Shown here one piece after another: positions 11,216-22,051 of a stretch of 64,000 nucleotides of DNA. The notes beneath the pieces were generated by a model that saw nothing but the letters and a program-made list of their open reading frames with translations, did not search any database and was not told where the DNA came from. Position 1 is the first letter of the stretch, and every line of letters starts with the position of its first letter. Position numbers and translations under genes: made by a program. The stretch comes from Plasmopara viticola (lineage: Eukaryota > Oomycota > Peronosporomycetes > Peronosporales > Peronosporaceae): contig MBPM02000015.1 in the NCBI GenBank assembly GCA_001695595.3, positions 124,001-188,000 of the forward strand, written 5' to 3'.

Positions 11216-12059
11216 TAAATTACTGACATTTCGAATTAATCTACTCAAAATCCAGTGATGTCTCTAGTTTCGCTGCATTGCCGTGTCTTACGATGTGTAA
11301 AAAAGCACAAAGAGGACAGTTATAGAATGTAGCTCGGCCCTCTAACATAGGGGCACGATTGCATCTTGGCGGGAATAGCACGCCATTCAATAGAGTCATG
11401 CCAGTTTCAATTGCTTTATCGGAAATAAAGCTTTTTTTAAACCAAAAGCGCTCTAAGGTAAAAACGTAGACTCCCAGCGCTAATCTCGCGGATTTTTCTG
11501 CTTAATTAGCGCTCTGCACTCTGTGCCTACGCCTCTTGATCTACTCGACCAAGAAATACGCGTTTTTTTTCTGGGATATTACCCCCTTTTCCTGATGTCG
11601 AAGTCTATATTGCATTCTGGTAGAGAGGATGGATGTACGAGCTTAATTTTACAGTTTAAGGACTGCAGTCACAATACGCCATGTACTGAGGTACACTTTG
11701 CGTTGCGAGGCTTACAATTAAAACTCTCGCGATTTTGTGAAGTCAATCCCCTAAAGTTTGCGTTCGCACTTTAGCTACAGTCAATAACTTGCGTAAACTT
11801 TAATTGAGTTTGAGCCTTTAGCTATCTGAAAGATTTTTATTGTAAGCTCAGAAAAAAGAGAAAAGAAGAAATTAGACAGTCTATACTAAGACTCTTAAGG
11901 AAAAAGAGAAAAAAGGCTTTGGAAAGTTTATACTACGAACTTCATACAAACTCAACAGAAAACAAAACAAGTTCAAACAAAACGCCGTGCAAAAATAGAA
12001 AGAAAGTAAAATACCAAAGAAGTAAATAGATTTTTACTGCATCAAAATATTTCATCTTG
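11216..12059. other. Intergenic, no gene seen
   Basis: AT-rich tract with purine-rich runs (11,840-12,040). Only short frames without convincing starts. Confidence 0.5.
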
Positions 12060-12970
12060 CTCACTTTTTCGGCGCCAAGTCCCTTCGGACTTACTTCTCG
12101 CCGCAAGCGTAGTCGATCTTGCCTCTTTCAATATTGATGCGTTTCGGTGCAATGCACTTAAAGTGTCATCTACGCCACTGGCATCACTGTACGTGCATCC
12201 CATGTCCCATGGTGATTTACAAGATGTTTCTTGCGGATCTGCTTGACGAATTGGCAACAGACTCGAAATTGCAAACATGGAAAGACGCACGTCAACCCCG
12301 CCTAAAAAAGCTTTTTTTTTAATGATTTCCATTGCGAGAGTACGATCCATCTGCGCGTCAAACAACATGGCATCTAAATTAAACCAAGATTCATTGACTG
12401 CGTTAAGCTCTATCCATCGATTTTCCCGCCTAAAATCTCTTCATGCAATCTCCGCACGCTAAGGCTCCGCGATTGCCCACCATGTCCAAATTTCTTTGAC
12501 GTTGGTCGGTCTGATGGGGCCTACTGAGGAATGTACGATTTTTGCTTATGTCAAAACGATGTAGAAGAGAGTAAGTGATTCTAAAATTAAGAAAAAGTTT
12601 GATTGAAACGGCAAATGCCATGATAGCAAAAGGTTTGATGATATGTCTCCTGACACTTTACTTCAATTAACGCTTGCTGTAGTATTTGAATTACGACCTT
12701 CTGCAGTAAGTGACTCTGAGGATCGCAGTTGACATATATACTTGATTTATCAATGTTGTCTCGCATTGTAGAAGTTTGCTGGTAGCGTAGCCACCGCAAG
12801 TCCATTCTGCCAAGGCATTAAATGTTTATTTTCTTAGCTCGAGAAGCGACGTTCTGGAGTGAGTGCGATGCTCTTGCCGACACACTTCGAGCATTGGAGC
12901 TTATCACAGCGTCACATGCGGCGGAAACACCATTGGGGACAAGGCCTGGGGGTATTTATAATGACAGTGA
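12060..12970 (+). pseudogene. Decayed multi-exon gene, unidentified
   Basis: Coding-like segments on the plus strand end at good splice donors. A frame at about 12,375-12,560 carries a Leu/Cys-rich stretch (RLRDCPPCPNFFDVG) and an in-frame TGA. A segment reading FDDMSPDTLLQLTLAVVFELRP ends at GTAAGT (12,707). After a TTTATTTTCTTAG acceptor (about 12,838), a segment reading ATFWSECDALADTLRALELI ends at GTGAGT. Stops and frame changes between segments suggest decay. A competing reading is a 108-codon minus-strand frame at 12,042-12,368 starting MLFDAQMDRTLAMEI. I cannot assign a family to either. Confidence 0.35.
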
Positions 12971-13436
12971 GTTTTTTTTTTAATGACAGGCTGTATAAAA
13001 TTTCTTGTTTTAAATAAAACATATCGTCTGATAAAATCTTTCTTGGTAAGCAAAGGTATAGGGGGCTTCGATCAAAGCAAACTTTACCTAGATGAACCTT
13101 TTGAGACTTATCGCTTTGGGGCACTTCTATCGGGCATATAATATTCTGAGTGAGCGATCACAAGCAAACTAAATTTTACAATCGCTAGACTGAACCCTTT
13201 TGATGTAGCTAACAAATTCGTACTATTTTCTTTGGCTTCGTTTGAAATTAAACATTATCTTTAGGAGCCGCTAACTAGCCCCCATCTCGTCAATCCGCCC
13301 CCTTTGAACCCCAGAACCTAGTGCTATTTTTTGCACATTTTTTCCTAGAACAATGATCTTCTGTCGCGATCGTTATCAAATTATCAGCTTCCTTTCATAC
13401 TAGGTTTGAGGACACTCTGCTTGATTTTCTCGTACC

Positions 13437-13637
13437 AAGTATTAGGAGACCGAGCAGAGTGTCCTCAATCATCGACATTACCGAGAGCATCAATGTTGAT
13501 CTCTGCATTGGCTGTGTGAGCCGCATTGAAATATGAGCTCATTAATGCTTTTGTTGCTTTTCAATATACAGAGATCAACCTTGATGCTCTGGGTGTTGTC
13601 GATGACTGAGAACACTATGCTTGGTCTTCTAATACTT
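13437..13637. mobile_element. Fold-back / MITE-like element
   Basis: The outer ends AAGTATTAG and CTAATACTT begin a roughly 70-bp imperfect inverted repeat (13,437-13,507 against about 13,568-13,637). It contains GACC-AGCA-AGTGT-CTCA, TCATCGACA, GAGCATCAA and GTTGATCTCT on both arms. The total is 201 bp. A 14-bp inverted repeat (GAGGACACTCTGCT and complement) just outside overlaps the left arm. Confidence 0.65.
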
Positions 13638-13693
13638 AATTAATAGCGCATGCATGCCAAATTGATATTGTAATACAGCTTTTTTAATTCTTT

Positions 13694-14011
13694 GAAAAAG
13701 GTTGGGGTGACGCCCTCCTTCCAAGCGCAGGGTTAAATGCTCGCGCGCTTCGGGCATGTGCTCTCGGGCATCTGCAGGTCTCTAACGAGTTTCACACTCG
13801 ACGCGACGGTTTCGAGCACCAGGTCGCCACCTGGGCTCTTCCCAAGTCAGAGCTAAACAAATTAATAGAAGACCCTCACGACCTCGGTGCTGGCTGCACT
13901 GCCCGCCGAACGAGACCCAACGTATGCGGACACCACTGTATGCCGTGGACTAGCCAGACTGAGCCTAGCACGTGCATAACTTTGCAACGCGTCAATGTAA
14001 TACATTACATT
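13694..14011 (+). repeat. Dispersed short repeat, copy 2
   Basis: Same unit and orientation as 6,375-6,697. The tail here is AATACATTACATTAG. A possible target duplication, AGCTTTTTTAA before and AGCTTTTTAA after, flanks it, but the upstream copy is separated from the repeat start by several bases. Confidence 0.7.
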
Positions 14012-14216
14012 AGCTTTTTAAACGTCTCGCGATCATTATCGATTTGTCAGCTTCCATACGTGCAAGGTTTATTGCATTGCGAATGTTCTATATCCCCCAG
14101 AACGATCAAGAGTAATGGTGTTCGCTTTAGCTAATCATAGATCATAAATATAGCTTAAGGGAACTGCATCTATTAAGCATAAAAAGGGTGAGCTAGTTAG
14201 CGGCTCCCTATCTTTA

Positions 14217-15020
14217 ACATAACTACATTCAGGACTCAACCACCGCAACGGTCAAACGACTCAATCAATGGCTTTGATGTTCGAAAATAACATAATAAAC
14301 ATATACGACGCATTGTAATCCAAACAGCATTTGCTTCGACAAATCGCATCTGGAAACTCATGCACCACATGGCCAACGCGCAATCCCACTAGGAGCGCAT
14401 GCGAAGCTTGACGCCAGCTGATGCGTGTTTGAAGCTTTGCAAGCGTTTGATTCTTTTCAATGAACACAAAAACGACGTTTAATATTTTAAAGTGAACGCT
14501 ACAATAAAAAACTACATTACAAGCAAAATTGTGAGAAAAATTGGAAAATTGCTTAGACATTTTGGGTGTAATGATGACAGATGTCGTTTTGCTCCGCTGC
14601 GCGTCGCACATGAAGTCCGTGCGCTTCTGCCATACAAGACTTCTTTGACTTGGTGAGTGGAAGACTCAAATTGCTGCGAGGCTCGGTGCTGGACTCGCTT
14701 AAAAACTGCATAAGCCCTACGACCCCATTGGTCTTGCACTTCAGTGTCTTCCGTCCACTCCTCCTTTCCACTCGACCCCCACATCAATTGGATGATGAGG
14801 ACAATATGGGTCAACCATCTGGCTATCGTTGCTCGAAATCTTACGCGCACTGCATTGCATGGTGGCCACAATATGGCCTATGCGCTATGTCGGCCCGTAT
14901 ATTTGCAGTACGCTATCAAGAAAATAAATTGATTGCTTGCTTCATATCAGACTTGGCACAGTGGTGCGCAAGGGCATCTACTTCTTTTCGAGCGTCACAA
15001 ACCAACCAATTTCTTCTCAA
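14217..15020. other. Intergenic upstream of the first FYVE gene
   Basis: Contains open frames continuous with the FYVE gene on paper (from 14,650), but these lie before the predicted exon 1 and show no similarity to the paralog at 22,052. No other feature seen. Confidence 0.45.
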
Positions 15021-16767
15021 ATGCTTCGGCAAGACTTGCCACTGGCGCCAACTTCGTGGGACTCAACCGTCTCTCACCGGTAAGCAGCTGACCTCTTTGC
15101 GTACAACTGCTGCAAAAACAGCGGCATTCATTGATCCTTTTCAATTCACCGTATTTTCACATTCTAGAAACCTCAGCAACAGCTCGCACGACGACTTTCC
15201 ATTGCCCGATGGCTACTTTCCAAAAGTCCACCTCACGACTGAGAAAGTTGTGAAGTACGAGATGCAAATGCGGGAAATTGTCAATCACGCACTGGCAGAG
15301 TACGAGCTACATGAAGCCCGGAACAAGACTTCCGTCTACCAAACTTCATGGAGTGTGGTTGGCAAGGTGGGCAATCTCACGACTGTCAAAAAGGAGACAC
15401 CTAATAATCCAGCGTCCAGCATCTCACGCATCTTTGGGCGTGTCAATGGCAGTAGTCACCACTTTATCGACTTTTTCTACGCCGAGACCTCAGCTCAGCT
15501 TTTCGCGTGGAACCAGTTCATGTTCGGATACGCCGTAGATGCTGCAGTGCTTAAGAATATTTACACTGTGGCATCTAAGAATGACTGTTTATACATGGGC
15601 ATCAAATGGACGTGCCTGAATCCGTCGTTCAAGAAACGCGATCATTGCTACATGGAATACCTTACTTACACGAAGGATTTGCGTGGACGCGACGTGGGCG
15701 TCCGTGTCACGCTCTCGCTCGATATTCCCGAGTGTCCAAAGCTGCCCAAAAAGCTCAAGACTAAGCGAATGCGACTAAAAACTGTTTGGATTTTTAGGCC
15801 TACTGAGCAAAAGTCCAATACCACCGACGTTTTCATGATGTTTCAGAACGAATCCGACGGGGTAGTGAACACTGCCAGCTACTACAAGCGCATGATGAAA
15901 ATTTTCTTAAACATCGCGGTCTTTGTAGACTCACGACGTATTTTAATGCAAGGTCTAATGCACCGGAAAAGCTGGGTGAAGGCAGGGTCACGCAAACATT
16001 GCAGTGTCTGCTCACGCCAATTCGGACCAATTCGCCGTTGCCATCACTGCCGCTTGTGTGGAGACCTGATATGTAGAAGTTGTGCTGTCCTGCGTGACGC
16101 TCCCAAGGAAATGAAGACAGGTAGCGCATCAGCGAGATCAACCAGGACGTTCAAAACTGTCAAGACAAAGTTCTGCTTGCTTTGTCTGACAAATTTACGT
16201 GGGTCTCGAATGAACGTGCTAGTACCGGTTCCTACAACAGGCGGCGGGTTGTCCGAAGTCGAATACGACCATGAGGCATTGAAGCTTAGCGAGCTCTGCC
16301 ACTCAGCACTAACAGACACGGAATCTGAAGGTGAACACGTTCATGCCTATTTCGAAACGGACAGGAGCGAAGGAGCTCGGATACCGCATTTCGCACCGCT
16401 GTCCACCCTACTCGATTCACATGCTTCAACGAGGAGAAAGCGCGGCTTATTGAATGACCAGACCGACAATATTTTGAGTGACGCGAGGATGACTATCGAG
16501 GAGCTAAATGAAGAAGAAGTGATGGAAATTACCGAGACGACCAACATGGCATTGATAGGATTGTCCAATGCGCCCGAGCGATGCGAGAGTCTCTCACGTG
16601 TTAATGAAGCTGACTCCGCTTGGTTACCGTACGACTCCAAGACATCATCGCGTACCCTCGATCAATGCCTTGCCGAACAGAAGGAACTGCTTTTCCGTAT
16701 GATGCTTTCGGCCAGCGGTCTGCGCCAGCAGAAACCCCAAGAATTCCAAAATTGTGGCCAAGAATAA
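15021..16767 (+). CDS. START-like and FYVE-type zinc-finger protein, copy A
   Basis: Exon 1 is 15,021-15,079 and exon 2 is 15,168-16,767. The 88-nt intron (GTAAGC to TTCTAG, with a pyrimidine-rich end) joins in frame to give 552 aa. The N-terminal 260 residues, beginning FPLPDGYFP, form a START-like lipid-binding region of the oomycete type. A FYVE-type zinc finger spans Cys298 to Cys359 with RCHHCRLCG. FYVE domains usually bind phosphatidylinositol 3-phosphate on endosomes. The usual WxxD is WVKA here, so lipid affinity may be altered. The rest is an acidic, low-complexity tail. It is a paralog of the gene at 22,052. A longer unspliced frame from 14,650 is unlikely because the paralog starts just before the FPLPDGYFP motif. 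Confidence 0.85.
15080..15167 (+). other. Intron of START/FYVE copy A
   Basis: Donor GTAAGC, acceptor CACATTCTAG. Length is 88 nt, not a multiple of three. The frame upstream of the donor (MLRQDLPLAP) joins correctly through a split CG|A codon. Confidence 0.75.
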
Positions 16768-19277
16768 CGGCAAGAGCGGTTTCTCTACTGATGCCGGTCG
16801 ATCGAGTATGGGACGTCGGCTTGATTGAATTAGGGCTAGCTGTCCAGCCTTATGCCGTAGTCGTAATACATTCCGAGGTATTCAAGGATGGTATATTTCA
16901 AACGAATTTTACCAAGCTTTTTTGCTGCTCTTTGGTTTGGCATCAGATTTGTAAGTACATGTTGTTGCATTTTGAACAAGCTCTCATTACGGCCTGGGGA
17001 TGGCCTTTGTCCTCAATCTCAAAAGAAATTCGTGCCTTCTGGATGACGCGTCTTTCACCATGATAACTGACCTACACAAATGATAATGCAACGTACTGTT
17101 TACACGAAAACGCAGCAGAGGATGGCAAGCTTTAGTAGCCTTTCCAAACAGATTGTATTAGTCGGCTCAGGATCCTAAAGTTTTGCCAGATACTTGGTGA
17201 CACGGCAGTGTTTTCTACTGAAGAAACATTGTGAAGCTGTTTACGCATTCATTTGTGCAAATACGAGCCGGGAAAAATTCAAAAAATAATTTGCCTATTC
17301 CACGCTGCCATTTATGTCAAATAGCCAAACGACAAGTGGCAATTTGTGCGCGGCTATGATAAGCTAAATGCAGCCACTTGGTCATTCCATCTTTTGCTTG
17401 CTTTCTTGTCTGAACATCCGCGATTCATTCCACCTCGTGTTCATTTCTCTTTTAACTTAATCATAAGCTCTTCGTCAATGCTGATCGTATCCTTCTCATA
17501 TACTACTAAAGTGAAAAGCTTCAACTCGAGATGTTGGCAACTGAGCATTAAAAATTTACATCGTCTCCAGCCACAAGCTATATCTCTACCAAAGCTTATT
17601 CCCTTAGTTTATAGCTAAACGCGCTTTAGATTCTTCTTGGTTATGGTGCTGAGCGGCTAACTTGCTGATCGTCTTGGCAATCTCTTATTCCTGAGCATAA
17701 TGATGTTGCATCGACTATCGGGAAACCTTATATTCTTCTGCGTGCCTCCTTTATGCAAAGTGCTGTGGTATTGTCACACTTGGTGACACTTGTTGTCATC
17801 CTGCGCCAACGCGGGTAAAACGACTATTCAAGCCCCTCGAAAGGTTATAGGATAAATCAAAACACTTTTCGCATCTGTCGAGCTTAAAGATCATACTGAT
17901 CGACCGCCTTGTTAGTCTGAAGAGAAAAGTGCAGCCCTAATGGCTGCTAAGCAATTTAATCACGTTGGGACTTTTATGCTCAATGAGCAAAGTGTATGCT
18001 CGAATGCTCAGGTAGCAGAGGCTACGGTGGCTACACCGGTAGCACTCAATGCAGGGTGTAAAACGGCAAAGCGAAAATTTCCACATTCGTAAACCCTAAA
18101 AGAACGCTTAAGCGGCGTTAACAGCGGATGATTCGGTGTGCATGACCCTTGTACGTTCAAGCTGGAAGGCCGGTCAAAGAGCTGATTTCTTGCCCGCAAA
18201 GCAACAATGAGGGAGTGCTTTGTGTCCTCAATGCACTCAAGAAAACAACTAAATGCAACTTTCTTCCGGTGAATCTTGAGTTCCACCAACTTACAAGCTT
18301 TTTTGCCTGTAATCAAGAAAAGCGTAAAATTTATGGATAAGTAGAAGGGCTAATTTACCTCCATCTCCGTAGCATAAATTCTCGGTGACTGCTTTTTTGA
18401 TCGATTCAGAAAAATGTTTGCCCTGCTCTTCACTTATTCCAGTAAATGCTGTTACACTAGAAATAAAGATTTAGTCTGCATTTTAAATAGCATACAGCTA
18501 CAGGCATACCGACATCTCCGAAGTACATCTGACGCACAATCATTCAACCTGCCTGTAGACTTACTGACTCATGCCCAGTTTCAACGAATCAAAGTGTCGT
18601 CGATTAAAACAACATCGGATTTGAATGCGATAAACCTCGTCACAAACTCCGTGCTTGTCCAGAAAAAAAATGACACTTTCCTTTACGAAGGGCCTTAAAG
18701 GTTCGTTGGCAGAAAGCGCACCTCAAGAGCTTGGGAAACGCTATACATTATTAGAGACAGATCACTCGACTGGGAGTCCCCATTACGGGTACTGGGCTAG
18801 AACACATCATTGGTAATTAATTATCTTGAGATTTCGCAGCATTGGAAAAATTAATCAGAAGATGTGGACTGCTGGCTGTACACGCGAATTTGAGATATTT
18901 TACACGACTATCTCACGTATTGGTAGACTCTAGTGCGTCGAGTAACTTTGTGCACTAGTGGTTAAGTTTAGCCTATACATATTAATTGATAGATTTAATA
19001 AACATGTTAGCTTCAATTTGACTGCATAAAGGGACAATTTTAGACGCTAATAAGGTTAGCGTCGACCTAATACTACAAATTGAGGATTTTGTTAGCACAT
19101 AGACATTTCTTGACATTTTCATGAACAGCAATAACTTGAACCAAGACATGCCGTCTTTTGGTGGGAAATTTCAGCCGCCTAACTCAGTGCAACATGGCTC
19201 TGATGAGTTCCCTGTTGTATGTGTTGTATGTACTCCTTGAAATGATTTTTGGGCAGTTGTACTCTCGAAACAATTAT
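16768..19277. other. Intergenic, no gene seen
   Basis: Short frames only. The longest plus-strand frame, 18,414-18,698 (94 codons), starts with ATG but has no recognisable domain. Confidence 0.5.
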
Positions 19278-19306
19278 GGGAGATATCGAAGGTACTGATA
19301 TCTCCC
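19278..19306. repeat. Short perfect hairpin
   Basis: GGGAGATATC, a 9-nt loop, then GATATCTCCC. It lies 30 bp from the 38-bp palindrome. Confidence 0.85.
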
Positions 19307-19336
19307 CGACAGGCGTCTTTATGATGTTTTAGATTA

Positions 19337-19374
19337 GGCAGCTAGCACTAGCACTAGTGCTAGTGCTAGCTGCC
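19337..19374. repeat. Perfect 38-bp palindrome
   Basis: The sequence reads GGCAGCTAGCACTAGCACT then its exact complement with no spacer. It is built of CTAGCA/CTAGTG units. One mismatch outwards, a few more paired bases follow. Confidence 0.95.
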
Positions 19375-22051
19375 AAATACGCTTGAGCGTATTGCATCGC
19401 AGTTGGATAACAAACCACCACCAAGAGCAGATTGCAAAAGTATGCAAGCAGATAACAAGGTCAGCAAGACACAGTGAATAATTCAACCCTTATGATACGG
19501 ACCAGCTCATTGTTTGATGTGCGCGAAAGCGCGTCGGCAAGAACATCAAGCATTTAGTTTGAACAAGTTAACCGCCTAGCTTGGCATAGCCATGACAGGC
19601 TCTTCCAAAAGATCGGGTAAAGGCTCTTGTGAGCTTGCTCTGTACTTGTGCAGATCATCTCTTTTCCAGATTAAATTGGGACCAAAAAGTAGGCCAACCA
19701 AGAGGGTTTGATCGACTTTCAGGGCTACTTACAAAACAGCTTAGACTTGTAGATATTGGCGATGCGTTTTTCGGTCCCCAGGGACTCAAAATTTGCACTT
19801 GATGACCAATTGGCCTTCTGGAGCCGTTGACTCCATTCAGATCTGCTGCCGACGATTATACCGTCGAAGTATGCCGAGGTGATAGTCCACAATGGTCAAA
19901 GCGGCTGTGTAACTAGACGAAAAAATGACGCAGGGACGCTTATAACCTTACAGGATCAACAACCACTTTCATAGCTTGGACCACTGAAGAATATTTCCGA
20001 CACGATCGCTTGGATTTGATCGTAAATATCCACCAAATCTCGTGCACTATACAACGGGCATTTGACGTGTTGTAAAGCAATACTTGGAATCAGTGTTCGT
20101 GCAGTTATTTTGCTATCATCTAGCCTTTTCTTGTCTTCAATCTCCTTTTGTTTTCAATCTCGATAATCGGCGCCGTTTGCAGATGGTTCGCCTCGCTCAC
20201 CATGTCTTCAATTGTCTTATTTATCGGCGAAGAAGGGCATCAATGAACACTCGTCTCTCTTTTGTCAGTGGCTATCGTTTGGTGAGACAAAGTACGTTCC
20301 TTCACGAGGCACCAAATTCACGTATTTTTTTGTAAGATTTATCAGCTCCATAGGATCCTCGAATAGCCCTGACCTAAAGCACAACGTACGCGGTCTATAG
20401 GTTTGATTCACGATATTCTTGTCTGAAATGAACATAGTATATTTGACGTCATGAAAGGTCTTCATCATAAGAAATTTCACCCTTGGGATATTTCCGTCTC
20501 TTTATTTTGTCATCTTTAAGTCCGTTTTTGGCTTAGCAGCTCTAGCGCTTTTAATCATGGCTCGTGTTGCCGTGACAAATCGACTTTTTGAGGTGTGAGA
20601 ACAATCTTGACAAACGAACTCACCAGGCTCCTAAAAAGGATGACATAAAAGCCCTAGTGCAGCACTTTCTCGCAGACAAAGATGCTTAAATTGATTGGCT
20701 GAACTCTCGACAGCGCTCGCATTAGTATCGCTGTGAGTGGACAGACAATAAGCTCCGCTTTTGAGCCGACCCGGCAGAATCACTTTAGTATTTCGATCGA
20801 CAAAGCCATGATGTACATTGTGCACAGAATGCTTTACTTAACGGCTATAGAGGCTGACAGATTTTTTCTACATATCGGAGGCTCATATGTACAAGCGTGC
20901 GGTCACATATGTGGGGGAGCCTGTAAGATCTATTTTAGGGTCAAAACCGCGGCTCACATGTGACTCCTGTTCATGCTTTTAGATTTTTTTACGATACACT
21001 TACGCGAAAGTTAAGAATTGGCTTTCTATTGTGTGGGTTCTATACATTGTTATTATTATCAGCAATCCAAATGGTATGTTTCTGCAATAGTGTTGGTGTC
21101 TTTAAACAAAATAGTATAAATTTTGTCAAGCACATTCATAGATTGTTTAAATATTCCTTTGTTTTGTCCGCATAAAGGCGCCTAGCGATCTGGCACGCAA
21201 CCGTACAGGTCTAGCTTGTTCACCGTATGCTTCCAGCTCGACCGCCACGAATCGTGTCGATATAAATATCAAAATTGGTGAGGAAAAGCAAGGTAACACT
21301 TGCGAAAGCACAACGAAAGCAATCCGCTCAGCGTTTCTAGCTCGAAGTCCTGATGTTCAAGTGCCGCAATTTTGGGAAGCCTTCGTGTGAATTACAGCGC
21401 TGACCATTATAATAATTGGCTAGTCGAAAGGTCGGAGTTGAGGACTTATTGAAACGCGTGTAATTGAAGCAGACCTCCAAAGTAACGTCGCGCATCATTT
21501 TTTTTAAATGAGCCGCAAAGCGCACTGTCGATCGAATAATGATTTGTTCAAGCAAAGGGCCATATGTTTCTTTTTTGCTGCTGCTAGTATGCAATCGAGA
21601 GCTAGGTTGGCATGCCAAGAAATCTCCACAGGGTCCGTGGAAGTCTACAAGCCTATTCGGCGCCTTCAAGAAAATATTTTTGAAAGTACACGTGCTTTCC
21701 CTTAACTACTAACTGACTCAATATATTGGCTCATAAGTTCAGACAGACGCCACCTTTTAAGGTGACTAAACCGACCAACCGACCTAGTATGGAAATACCG
21801 AGCTCGCAAATCTCTTTATCCTTTCTCCGGCGCCACGAAACCGGCTGTCGTTCTAAATTCGACGCAAGTGCGAGGTCTTCTTGAAGGATTGCAGTGTTGC
21901 AGCATTGCTCACCGTGGACAAGACAATACAATTGCACACGGTGCTCGGCACGCTATGATTTGAGGGTCGACATGCCGTCACAGGGGCATCACACTGTAAA
22001 AATACGTACGTGTATAACGTGTAGTCTAAGGAACGCGTTACTTTAAAGTCA
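19375..22051. other. Intergenic between the FYVE genes
   Basis: One open frame, about 21,170-21,388 plus strand, has a protein-like Ser/Thr-rich composition (ARNRTGLACSPYASSSTATN) but no ATG and no known domain. It may be a relic. Nothing else was supported. Confidence 0.4.

Larger units (their letters stand above)
13256..14216. mobile_element. Non-autonomous hAT-like DNA transposon with nested repeats
   Basis: Terminal inverted repeats GGAGCCGCTAACTAGC (13,264-13,279) and its exact complement (14,192-14,207) define an element of about 945 bp. It is flanked by a perfect 8-bp direct duplication TATCTTTA at 13,256-13,263 and 14,209-14,216. Eight-base target duplications are typical of the hAT superfamily. 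No transposase frame is present. Inside lie a fold-back element (13,437-13,637) and a copy of the dispersed (TACAA)n-type repeat (13,694-14,011). Confidence 0.65.

Noticed and set aside
14650..15079. Upstream 140 codons continuous with START/FYVE copy A
   Set aside because: A good intron (15,080-15,167) interrupts this frame, and the paralog has no counterpart.
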